This document shows, in pieces, positions 1-6,479 of a DNA stretch of 7,534 nt. Numbering within the stretch: position 1 is the first letter of the stretch; each line of letters starts with the position of its first letter. The stretch spans positions 1-7,534 of the forward strand of contig JAHAYQ010000040.1 in the NCBI GenBank assembly GCA_018384465.1, written 5' to 3'. A program made the translations under genes and the position numbers. The notes under the pieces were generated by a model that saw nothing but the letters and a program-made list of their open reading frames with translations, ran no database searches and was not told the origin of the DNA. This DNA comes from Myroides sp. (lineage in GTDB: Bacteria > Bacteroidota > Bacteroidia > Flavobacteriales > Flavobacteriaceae).

Positions 1-8
1 ACAAAACT

Positions 9-16
9 TATACTTG
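9..16 (+). promoter_or_regulatory. possible -7 promoter element for the FtsX-type permease gene
   Basis: TATACTTG matches the Bacteroidota -7 consensus TAnnTTTG at all but one fixed base and lies about 35 bases before the permease start. It overlaps a 6-bp inverted repeat (TTGTAA at 14-19, TTACAA at 26-31) that could bind a regulator. The matching -33 TTG would fall outside the window, so the promoter cannot be confirmed, and AT-rich sequence produces such matches easily. Confidence 0.25.
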
Positions 17-51
17 TAAATATTATTACAAAGAAAAATAAAAATGTATTT

Positions 52-1317
52 TTGAAAAGAATTTTAGATTTCATAGCCTTGAATTTATCATATTTTATTG
101 CTAAACGTTTAGCAACTTCTAAAAAGTATAAAAGTAGTGTTTCTGCACCAATTATAAAAATTGCCATTGCGGCAGTAGCTATTAGTGTGGTTATGATGTT
201 GGTATCGGTGGCTACTGGTTTAGGATTGCAGCAGAAAATACGCGATAAAATCACTTCGTTTAATGGGCATGTAGTGATTTCGAATTTCGACAACAATCAG
301 TCTGAAATTACCTTAGAACCTATTTCTACCGATCAACATTTTTATCCTGAATTCACCGATGTGCCCGAAGTTACTGCCGTACATCCGTTTGCGACGAAGG
401 CAGGGGTGGTTCGTACTGAAAAATCGTTTGAGGGTATTGTGTTTAAAGGCGTTGATGAAAACTATCAATGGAATTACCTACAAGATTATTTAATTGAAGG
501 TAATTTGCCGAAATATGAAGCGGAAGGAATGACGAACGAAGTGCTGATTTCAAGTTATTTAGCCAATAGATTAGAACTAAAAGTAGGAGAGAAGTTACCG
601 ACTTATTTTTTAAGAAATCAAGAAGCTAAAGTGCCTAATGTGCGGTCGTTTACTATTGTGGGTATATACGATTCGGGCTTCCCACAATTTGATGAGATTT
701 TTGTATTGGGCGATTTAAAACACGTACAGAGGCTAAATCGTTGGGAAGCTGATAAAGTAGGTGGTTTTGAAGTTTTCGTGAATGATTTTTCTAAAATTGA
801 TCAAATAGCCGATAAAATTTACAGTCATATTCCATCTACCTTAAACAGTGAGCCCATTACTACTAAATATTTTAATATTTTTGATTGGTTGCAATTGTTT
901 GATTTTAACATCTACATCATCGTAGGCATGGTTTTTTTGGTTGCAATGATCAACGTTATTGTGGCACTTTTAGTATTGATTTTAGAACGCACGCAAATGA
1001 TTGGTGTGTTAAAAGCTTTGGGAACTTCTAATTGGACCATCAGAAAAATATTTGTTTACAATGCTACTTACATCGTGTTAGTGGGCTTAATAATTGGCAA
1101 TGTAGTAGGTATGGGCTTGCTTTTATTGCAACAGCATTTTGGCATTATAACGTTAGATCCAGCACAATATTACGTAAAAGAAGCGCCGGTTTATTTGTCG
1201 GTAGGTTACATCCTTTTAATAAATGCTTTAATGATTGTAATGAGTTATCTAATAATGTTAATACCTTCGTATTTAATTACTCAAATTAGTCCTGTAAAAT
1301 CATTGAAATTTCAATAA
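52..1317 (+). CDS. FtsX/LolC-LolE-family ABC transporter permease
   Basis: Inner-membrane permease subunit of a MacB/LolCE-type ABC transporter. These work with a separate ATPase (LolD-like) and use an extracytoplasmic domain to move lipoproteins or other envelope substrates. The 421 residues, close to the usual 400-415 of LolC/E, show the family layout: a helix at about 34-59, a periplasmic MacB-type domain at about 65-280, then three helices at about 285-310, 338-360 and 382-408. The coupling-helix motif ERTQMIGVLKALG (312-324) and the C-terminal ISPVKSLKF are typical of the FtsX domain. No ATPase gene is in view. The start is uncertain: 52 is TTG with no Shine-Dalgarno. A second in-frame TTG at 79 gives MNLSYFIAKRL, which fits the N-terminus I remember for flavobacterial homologues. 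An ATG at 44 is out of frame. The family call is firm; a specific Lol role is inference. Confidence 0.88.
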   Translation: MKRILDFIALNLSYFIAKRLATSKKYKSSVSAPIIKIAIAAVAISVVMMLVSVATGLGLQQKIRDKITSFNGHVVISNFDNNQSEITLEPISTDQHFYPEFTDVPEVTAVHPFATKAGVVRTEKSFEGIVFKGVDENYQWNYLQDYLIEGNLPKYEAEGMTNEVLISSYLANRLELKVGEKLPTYFLRNQEAKVPNVRSFTIVGIYDSGFPQFDEIFVLGDLKHVQRLNRWEADKVGGFEVFVNDFSKIDQIADKIYSHIPSTLNSEPITTKYFNIFDWLQLFDFNIYIIVGMVFLVAMINVIVALLVLILERTQMIGVLKALGTSNWTIRKIFVYNATYIVLVGLIIGNVVGMGLLLLQQHFGIITLDPAQYYVKEAPVYLSVGYILLINALMIVMSYLIMLIPSYLITQISPVKSLKFQ

Positions 1318-1319
1318 AT

Positions 1320-1352
1320 AAACAAGCCGTTTCTTTTTGAAACGGCTTGTTT
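1320..1352. terminator. bidirectional intrinsic terminator between convergent genes
   Basis: A perfect 14-bp inverted repeat (AAACAAGCCGTTTC at 1320-1333, GAAACGGCTTGTTT at 1339-1352) encloses a 5-base loop. The GC-rich GCCG/CGGC core is flanked by T-rich sequence on both strands. It begins 3 bases after the permease stop and lies 22 bases past the pit stop on the other strand, so it should terminate both converging transcripts. Confidence 0.9.
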
Positions 1353-1374
1353 GTTATTATAATTAAGTGATCTT

Positions 1375-2487
1375 TTAAATGAATAAGTGTATTAAATGGT
1401 ACACACCAATAGCCATTAATGCAGAGACTGGAATAGTTAAAATCCATGCCCATAATAAGGAGATGGTTACTCCCCAACGAACGGCAGAAATACGTTTTGT
1501 AACCCCAACTCCAATAATTGATCCTGTGATTGTGTGTGTAGTAGAAACTGGTATTCCCATGTGTTCGGTAACATATAAAGCAACAGCACCAGCGGTTTCG
1601 GCAGCAACACCTTCTAACGGAGTTACTTTTGTAATTTTAGATCCCATGGTTTTAACAATTTTCCAACCACCACTCATGGTTCCTAAAGCAATGAAAAAGA
1701 ATGATGCTAATGGCACCCATCCCCAATGACTAACGAAGTAACTGAATCTACCGGCATTTTCAATGCTTTCGTACGGATTATCAAAACCTTCTGGTAATCC
1801 CATGTGAAAACTAATAACAGCCGCTCCAATAATACCCATTACTTTTTGTGCATCATTACCACCGTGACCTAAACTAAACAAGGCTGATGATACCAACTGT
1901 AATTTTTTAAACCATTTTTCAGCTTTATGCGGCAATGTATTCCTACAGACCCACATAATAAAAACCGTTATAAAATAGGCTAAAACCATACCTAACAACG
2001 GTGCTAAAAAGATAAAAGCAATAATAGGCAATACCTTAGCATACACAATAACATCTTCACCATTTATATTGAATCCACCGGCATGAGCAATAGCTGCACC
2101 AATAAAACCGCCAATTAAGGTATGTGATGAAGAAGATGGTATGCCCAATTTCCATGTTGCTAAATTCCAAAGTATAGCAGCAATAAGTCCAGCAAAAATT
2201 ACTTCAAGAGTAATAAACTGCTCATTGACAGATTTTGCAATGGTATTACCAATTTTAAATTCGCCAATAATGTAAAGCGATATAAAGTAAGCAGCAAAGT
2301 TAAATGCAGCCGCCCATAAAACAGCCTGAAACGGCGTTAAAACCCGTGTGGTTACAATGGTAGCAATAGAGTTTGCAGCATCGTGAAACCCGTTTATATA
2401 ATCAAAGCCTAACGCCAACACAATAATTACCAATAACAGTAACGCACCGTTGACATCAAGGTTTGCAAATAAGTCAAATATTTCCAT
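1375..2487 (-). CDS. pit: PiT-family inorganic phosphate permease
   Basis: Inner-membrane transporter of the PHO4/PiT family, which takes up phosphate (in many bacteria as a metal-phosphate complex) driven by the proton or sodium gradient. The 370 residues are almost entirely hydrophobic helices. Both copies of the family's duplicated signature are intact: NGFHDAANSIAT (32-43) and GHGGNDAQKVMG (207-218). Each is followed by its partner motif, GIPSSSSHTLIGG (115-127) and GIPVSTTHTITG (311-322). The length matches the compact bacterial form (about 330-420) rather than the roughly 500-residue E. coli PitA. The ATG at 2487 lies 15 bases after the stop of the DUF47 gene, with no clear Shine-Dalgarno between them, so the two are almost certainly co-transcribed. 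Transcription ends at the shared terminator at 1320-1352. The family is certain; the coupling ion is not visible in the sequence. Confidence 0.95.
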   Translation of the reverse strand: MEIFDLFANLDVNGALLLLVIIVLALGFDYINGFHDAANSIATIVTTRVLTPFQAVLWAAAFNFAAYFISLYIIGEFKIGNTIAKSVNEQFITLEVIFAGLIAAILWNLATWKLGIPSSSSHTLIGGFIGAAIAHAGGFNINGEDVIVYAKVLPIIAFIFLAPLLGMVLAYFITVFIMWVCRNTLPHKAEKWFKKLQLVSSALFSLGHGGNDAQKVMGIIGAAVISFHMGLPEGFDNPYESIENAGRFSYFVSHWGWVPLASFFFIALGTMSGGWKIVKTMGSKITKVTPLEGVAAETAGAVALYVTEHMGIPVSTTHTITGSIIGVGVTKRISAVRWGVTISLLWAWILTIPVSALMAIGVYHLIHLFI

Positions 2488-2502
2488 ATCGTTTTACTGA
2501 AA

Positions 2503-3147
2503 TTAGGCGTACTTAACCGTAATGGTCTCTAAAACGTTGGCAACGCGTCGGCAGCTATCTGTAGCTGTTTCCAATGCGTCCATTACCTCTTTGTATTTAA
2601 TAATTTCGATAACGTTTGTTTCGTTTTCAAAAATATCAGCAACAGCACGATCAAAAACCTTATCGGCTTTACGTTCTAAACGTAAAATAACTTTACATCC
2701 TTCAGCAATTGCTTTAAGATGTTTCATATCTTTTAGGTATAGAATACATTGTGCTACTTGAGTACAAGCCTCTAAATTAGCTTCGGTAAGCTTGCGTAAC
2801 GGTTTGGTTACTTTATCAATTTGATACAAACGCATACGCGATGCAGCATCACTTAAATGATCGGCAATTTCATCCACTGCTGTCATTAAGTTATTAATAT
2901 CTTCGCGGTCAAACGGAGTTATAAAGTTTCTTTCTAACTCTAAACGAGTAGTTTGTACAATCGACTCAATTTCAGATTTTAAAACTTCTACTTCTTTAAG
3001 TGATTTTTCACGATCGTTAGCTGGTAAGTTTACCGCTTCATGTAATGTTTCAGATAATAATTTAATTTTACCTGCAGCTTGTTCAAACAAAGGGTAAAAT
3101 GTTTTATCTTTTGGAACTAAAAATTGAAAGATTGAATTTAAAGACAT
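2503..3147 (-). CDS. DUF47/PhoU-like Pit accessory protein
   Basis: Cytoplasmic all-helical protein of the DUF47 (PhoU_div) family, which is commonly encoded beside pit genes and is thought to modulate phosphate uptake through the permease. The 214 residues match the usual length. PhoU-like acidic metal-binding helices are visible: FDREDINNLMTAVDEIADH (79-97) and LERKADKVFDRAVADIFEN (157-175). A third conserved helix lies at 184-207 (KYKEVMDALETATDSCRR and following). There is no signal peptide or membrane segment. It is the first gene of the operon, with pit 15 bases downstream. The ATG at 3147 gives MSLNSIFQFLVPKD, the expected N-terminus. Another ATG eight bases upstream is out of frame. 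The 5' leader would be only about 15-20 bases from the -7 box at 3172-3179. The family and partnership are well supported; the exact mechanism of the family is unsettled. Confidence 0.92.
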   Translation of the reverse strand: MSLNSIFQFLVPKDKTFYPLFEQAAGKIKLLSETLHEAVNLPANDREKSLKEVEVLKSEIESIVQTTRLELERNFITPFDREDINNLMTAVDEIADHLSDAASRMRLYQIDKVTKPLRKLTEANLEACTQVAQCILYLKDMKHLKAIAEGCKVILRLERKADKVFDRAVADIFENETNVIEIIKYKEVMDALETATDSCRRVANVLETITVKYA

Positions 3148-3171
3148 GTGTTCATTAATTTTTTCGCACGG

Positions 3172-3179
3172 CGAAGGTA
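3172..3179 (-). promoter_or_regulatory. -7 promoter element of the DUF47-pit operon
   Basis: Read on the - strand this is TACCTTCG, one base from the Bacteroidota consensus TAnnTTTG and 24 bases upstream of the start codon. No TTG sits at the expected -33 spacing; that place is occupied by the near-palindrome at 3187-3214. This suggests a promoter that depends on an activator. Confidence 0.5.
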
Positions 3180-3186
3180 ATAATCT

Positions 3187-3214
3187 AATGTTAACTTAAT
3201 ATTAAGTTTACATT
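3187..3214. promoter_or_regulatory. 28-bp near-perfect palindrome, candidate operator of the phosphate operon
   Basis: The left half AATGTTAACTTAAT (3187-3200) and the right half ATTAAGTTTACATT (3201-3214) are inverted copies with one mismatched pair (3192/3209). The central 16 bp (3193-3208) are perfectly symmetric. The element starts 7 bases upstream of the -7 box of the DUF47-pit operon and covers its -33 region. On the - strand, TTAA recurs with an 11-base period (at 3199-3196 if the flank is extended, most clearly CTTAA then GTTAA), the period of PhoB-type direct repeats. A dimeric regulator site is likely; which protein binds is unknown. Confidence 0.45.
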
Positions 3215-3246
3215 TAAAATTTAAAAAAACCTACTCCTTACTTTTT

Positions 3247-3276
3247 TTTGAATTACAAAGGATATTTGTATTTTAG
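3247..3276 (+). promoter_or_regulatory. Bacteroidota-type promoter of the acyl-CoA carboxylase gene
   Basis: TTTG at 3247-3250 (-33) is separated by 18 bases from TATTTTAG at 3269-3276, which is one base from the -7 consensus TAnnTTTG. Spacing and composition fit the flavobacterial primary sigma factor. Transcription would begin near 3283 and leave an untranslated leader of about 18 bases without a Shine-Dalgarno sequence. Confidence 0.6.
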
Positions 3277-3300
3277 CAAGATTTAAAAACTTTTATTAAA

Positions 3301-4944
3301 ATGGATTTAAACTTCAATAAAAACGAAGATCACAATAAATTACTTTTGTCAGAGTTAAGACAAAAATTTGCCAAAGTAAAATTAGGTGGTGGCGAAAAAC
3401 GAATAGAAAAGCTACACCAACAAGGCAAAATGACCGCACGCGAACGAATTGATTACCTTTTCGACAAAGATAGTAAATCAATTGAAATCGGAGCTTTCGT
3501 GGGCGATGGTATGTACGCAGAACACGGTGGTTGCCCATCGGGTGGTGTAGTTGTTAAAATAGGTTATGTAAAAGGTAAGCAAGTTATTGTGGTTGCTAAC
3601 GATGCTACGGTTAAAGCTGGAGCGTGGTTTCCAATCACTGGTAAGAAAAACTTACGCGCCCAGGAAATTGCTATGGAAAACAAATTACCTATTATTTATT
3701 TGGTAGATTCTGCGGGAGTTTATCTTCCTATGCAGGATGAAATCTTCCCTGATAAAGAAAATTTTGGTCGAATTTTCCGCAACAATGCCATTATGTCCTC
3801 AATGGGCATCACTCAGATTGCTGCAGTTATGGGTAGCTGTGTTGCCGGCGGTGCTTATTTACCAATTATGAGCGACGAGGCATTGATTGTTGATAAAACA
3901 GGATCTATTTTCTTAGCGGGATCTTATTTGGTAAAAGCGGCCATTGGTGAATCTATCGATAATGAAACTTTAGGTGGTGCCACTACGCATACAGAAATTT
4001 CGGGTGTTACTGATTACAAATCGAAAGACGATAAAGATTGCTTAGATACTATTAAAAACATTATTGATAAGTTAGGCGATTATGATAAAGCAGGCTTTAA
4101 CCGCATCGAGGCTAAAAAACCTACACTAAATCCCGAAGAAATTTACGGCATTTTACCGAAATCAAGAGCCGAACAATATGATACTATGGAAATCATCAAG
4201 CGTTTGGTTGACGATTCGGAATTTGAAGAATACAAAGCAGGTTACGGTCAAACAATTATTACTGGTTACGCACGCATAGATGGTTGGGCAGTAGGTATTG
4301 TTGCCAATCAACGCAAGGTGGTGAAAACAACCGGCGCTAAAACTAAACCAAGCGAAATGCAGTTTGGCGGCGTAATTTATTCTGACTCTGCCGATAAGGC
4401 AACTCGTTTTATTGCAAACTGTAACCAAAAGAAAATTCCTTTAGTGTTTTTACAAGACGTTACCGGATTTATGGTAGGCAGTAAATCAGAACACGGCGGA
4501 ATTATAAAAGACGGTGCTAAAATGGTAAATGCCGTAAGTAATTCAGTGGTGCCAAAGTTTACAATCATCATGGGTAACTCATACGGTGCTGGAAATTATG
4601 CTATGTGCGGAAAGGCGTACGACCCGCGTTTCTTTTTAGCTTGGCCAAGTGCTGAATTAGCTGTAATGGGCGGTGCTCAAGCTGCTAAAGTATTGCTACA
4701 AATTGAAGCATCTTCTTTAAAAGCAAAAGGCGAAGAACTTACTGCTGAAAAAGAAGCTGAGTTGTTCGATAAAATCAAAGCAAAATACGATGCTCAGGTT
4801 TCTCCGTACTACGCGGCTGCTCGTTTGTGGACAGATGCCATCATTGATCCGTTAGAAACAAGAACTTGGATTTCTATGGGGATTGAAGCGGCTAATCATG
4901 CGCCCATAGAAAAACCGTTTAACTTGGGAGTGATCCAAGTGTAA
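3301..4944 (+). CDS. acyl-CoA carboxylase beta (carboxyltransferase) subunit
   Basis: Cytoplasmic carboxyltransferase of a biotin-dependent acyl-CoA carboxylase. It transfers the carboxyl group from carboxybiotin to an acyl-CoA such as propionyl-, methylcrotonyl- or acetyl-CoA. The 547 residues, normal for the family, form two crotonase-fold domains. The N-terminal acyl-CoA half carries GKMTARERIDYL (42-53), LVDSAGVYLPMQ (134-145) and the oxyanion-hole loop GSCVAGGAYLP (178-188). The C-terminal biotin half carries FLQDVTGFMVG (383-393) and NSYGAGNYAMCGKAYDPRF (426-444). The segments FPDKENFGRIF (149-159) and GNYAMCGKAYDPRF resemble methylcrotonyl-CoA carboxylase beta more than PccB. However, this Bacteroidota subgroup is usually annotated only generically, so the substrate is left open. 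No biotin carboxylase or biotin carrier gene is nearby, so those partners must be encoded elsewhere. The ATG at 3301 fits the family N-terminus and the promoter at 3247-3276. Hairpins follow at 4972-5014. Confidence 0.93.
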   Translation: MDLNFNKNEDHNKLLLSELRQKFAKVKLGGGEKRIEKLHQQGKMTARERIDYLFDKDSKSIEIGAFVGDGMYAEHGGCPSGGVVVKIGYVKGKQVIVVANDATVKAGAWFPITGKKNLRAQEIAMENKLPIIYLVDSAGVYLPMQDEIFPDKENFGRIFRNNAIMSSMGITQIAAVMGSCVAGGAYLPIMSDEALIVDKTGSIFLAGSYLVKAAIGESIDNETLGGATTHTEISGVTDYKSKDDKDCLDTIKNIIDKLGDYDKAGFNRIEAKKPTLNPEEIYGILPKSRAEQYDTMEIIKRLVDDSEFEEYKAGYGQTIITGYARIDGWAVGIVANQRKVVKTTGAKTKPSEMQFGGVIYSDSADKATRFIANCNQKKIPLVFLQDVTGFMVGSKSEHGGIIKDGAKMVNAVSNSVVPKFTIIMGNSYGAGNYAMCGKAYDPRFFLAWPSAELAVMGGAQAAKVLLQIEASSLKAKGEELTAEKEAELFDKIKAKYDAQVSPYYAAARLWTDAIIDPLETRTWISMGIEAANHAPIEKPFNLGVIQV

Positions 4945-4971
4945 TTTTAGTTTCACACTGAAGATTTTAAT

Positions 4972-5014
4972 TTTAAACGTAGTCGAAAATATTTAGTTTC
5001 CGGCTACGTTTAAA
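4972..5014 (+). terminator. long hairpin after the carboxylase gene, probable terminator
   Basis: Arms TTTAAACGTAG (4972-4982) and CTACGTTTAAA (5004-5014) pair perfectly. Pairing continues inward through T-G, C-G and G-C, one A-C mismatch, three A-T pairs and a wobble, leaving a 5-base loop at 4991-4995. It starts 27 bases past the carboxylase stop. The sequence after it (GTTTATGCCC) has only a short T-run, so termination may be partial or the hairpin may protect the mRNA 3' end. Confidence 0.6.
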
Positions 5015-5054
5015 GTTTATGCCCTTGTCATTATAAAAATTGCTGCTATTTAAA

Positions 5055-5059
5055 GAGGT
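5055..5059 (+). promoter_or_regulatory. Shine-Dalgarno sequence of the MFS transporter gene
   Basis: GAGGT, a five-base match to the anti-Shine-Dalgarno ACCUC, lies 7 bases before the ATG at 5067. It is the only convincing ribosome-binding site in the window and fixes the start of this gene. Bacteroidota genes mostly lack such sites. Confidence 0.6.
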
Positions 5060-5066
5060 TTAAAAT

Positions 5067-6464
5067 ATGATTAAAGAAAATTCAACGGCATACGAACGGT
5101 ATTTACCATTAGTAACCGCCGTAGCCATGTTTATGCAATCGTTAGATGGCACTATTCTAAATACATCGCTTCCCAGTATAGCAGCCGATATGAGTTATTC
5201 GCCACTAGAAATGCAATCGGTTATTGTTAGTTATACACTTACATTAGCTTTGTTTATTCCATTGTCAGGTTGGTTGTCTGATAAATTTGGAACAAGAAAA
5301 ATGTTTATGTTTGCTGTATTTCTCTTTACTTTAGGGTCGCTTTTCTGTGCCTTATCTGTAGATTTACTTACATTAAACCTATCGCGTATTTTACAAGCTA
5401 TTGGTGCCTCTATGATGGTGCCTATTGCCCGCTTGGCTATTTTGTATCAGTATCCACGCAGCGAATTGTTAAAAATAATGAACTACATTACCATACCCGG
5501 ATTATTAGGGTTAGTGGTAGGGCCAAGTTTAGGAGGTTTCTTATCAGACAATATATCTTGGCATTGGATTTTTTTAGTGAATTTGCCTGTGGGAATCATC
5601 GGTATTATCCTGGCGTACAAAATTATGCCTAATTACAAAAACACTGTTGGTAAGTTTGATTTTTTAGGCTTGTTGTATTTTAGTTTGGCGTTGGTATTTA
5701 TAACCTTAGCCATGGAAATAAGCAGTGTAGGCATCAACCATTACACCTTAATTTTAGGATTGGTTTTTTTAGCCGGTTTGTTGTTTACACTTTATTACCG
5801 ACATTTTAAAAGGACGGCGAAACCAATTATCGACTTAAATCTTTTTAAAATTAGAACGTTGCGTATTGGTTTAATAGGTAGCCTTATTACTCGGTTTGGC
5901 ATTAGTGGCTTGCCTTTTCTCTTACCTTTAATGATGCAAGTTGGCTTTGATTTTTCAGCGTCAAAATCGGGCATGATGTTGTTGCCATCCGCTTTAACTA
6001 CTATAGCCGTAAAACCTTGGATTCCTAAATTGGTAAAGAAATTTGGCTATCGTACAATCCTTATGAGTAATACGTTGTTTTTGGCGGTCATAATTTTTGT
6101 TTTCAGCTTTATGGAAAAAGATACGCCACTTATGTATTACATATTGCTTATGATTGCTTACGGAGCATTTACTTCGATACAAATGACGTCTATGAACACG
6201 ATTTCATTATCCGATTTAAACGACGATCAAGCCAGTGGCGGTAATAGTTTGCTAACAATTATGCAACAATTATCGGTTAGTTTCGGAATTTCTATTGCCG
6301 CATTAATTTTAGCATTCTACAAAGATCAAATGGATTTTTACCACGGCGATTTGGTAACGGCTTTTCATTATACCTTGATAACTTTAGCGGTATTAACAGC
6401 CTTATCAAGTTTAACATTTACCAAGTTAAAGCGAAACGATGGGGAAAAATTGTCGGGAAAATAA
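5067..6464 (+). CDS. MFS transporter, DHA2 (14-helix) family, MdtD-like
   Basis: Inner-membrane proton-coupled exporter of the major facilitator superfamily. The 465 residues and about 14 hydrophobic segments fit the DHA2 family (EmrB/QacA/MdtD). Visible motifs are MQSLDGTILNTSLPSIA (23-39, motif D1), GWLSDKFGTRKMF (68-80, motif A), SRILQAIGASMMVPIARL (106-123, motif B) and GLVVGPSLGGFLSDNISWHW (148-167, motif C). The last is followed by IFLVNLPVGIIG, typical of antiporters. The late segments MNTISLSDLNDDQASGGNSLL (split at 376-395) and the FGYRTILMSN region (326-335) resemble E. coli MdtD, from memory of that protein. MdtD relatives have been linked to drug efflux, and in Salmonella to iron-citrate export, so the substrate here cannot be assigned. 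No membrane-fusion protein or regulator gene is adjacent. The start is set by the GAGGT site. The 3' end converges with the Na+/Pi cotransporter gene 15 bases away. Confidence 0.92.
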   Translation: MIKENSTAYERYLPLVTAVAMFMQSLDGTILNTSLPSIAADMSYSPLEMQSVIVSYTLTLALFIPLSGWLSDKFGTRKMFMFAVFLFTLGSLFCALSVDLLTLNLSRILQAIGASMMVPIARLAILYQYPRSELLKIMNYITIPGLLGLVVGPSLGGFLSDNISWHWIFLVNLPVGIIGIILAYKIMPNYKNTVGKFDFLGLLYFSLALVFITLAMEISSVGINHYTLILGLVFLAGLLFTLYYRHFKRTAKPIIDLNLFKIRTLRIGLIGSLITRFGISGLPFLLPLMMQVGFDFSASKSGMMLLPSALTTIAVKPWIPKLVKKFGYRTILMSNTLFLAVIIFVFSFMEKDTPLMYYILLMIAYGAFTSIQMTSMNTISLSDLNDDQASGGNSLLTIMQQLSVSFGISIAALILAFYKDQMDFYHGDLVTAFHYTLITLAVLTALSSLTFTKLKRNDGEKLSGK

Positions 6465-6479
6465 ATAATATTCGTTGGT

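Noticed and set aside
1286..1729. Open frames on both strands around 1286-1477 and 1379-1729
   Set aside because: They overlap the permease end, the terminator or the pit gene antisense, and their translations show no family features.
4162..4571. Antisense open frames inside the carboxylase gene
   Set aside because: They are shadows of a conserved coding frame, with compositions unlike real proteins.
5005..5012. TACGTTTA resembling the -7 consensus upstream of the MFS gene
   Set aside because: It is part of the hairpin arm at 5004-5014 and no TTG lies at the proper spacing upstream.
5025..5054. TTG at 5025-5027 with TATTTAAA at 5047-5054 as a promoter for the MFS gene
   Set aside because: The -7 match is poor, and a start 7 bases downstream would exclude the GAGGT ribosome-binding site from the mRNA.
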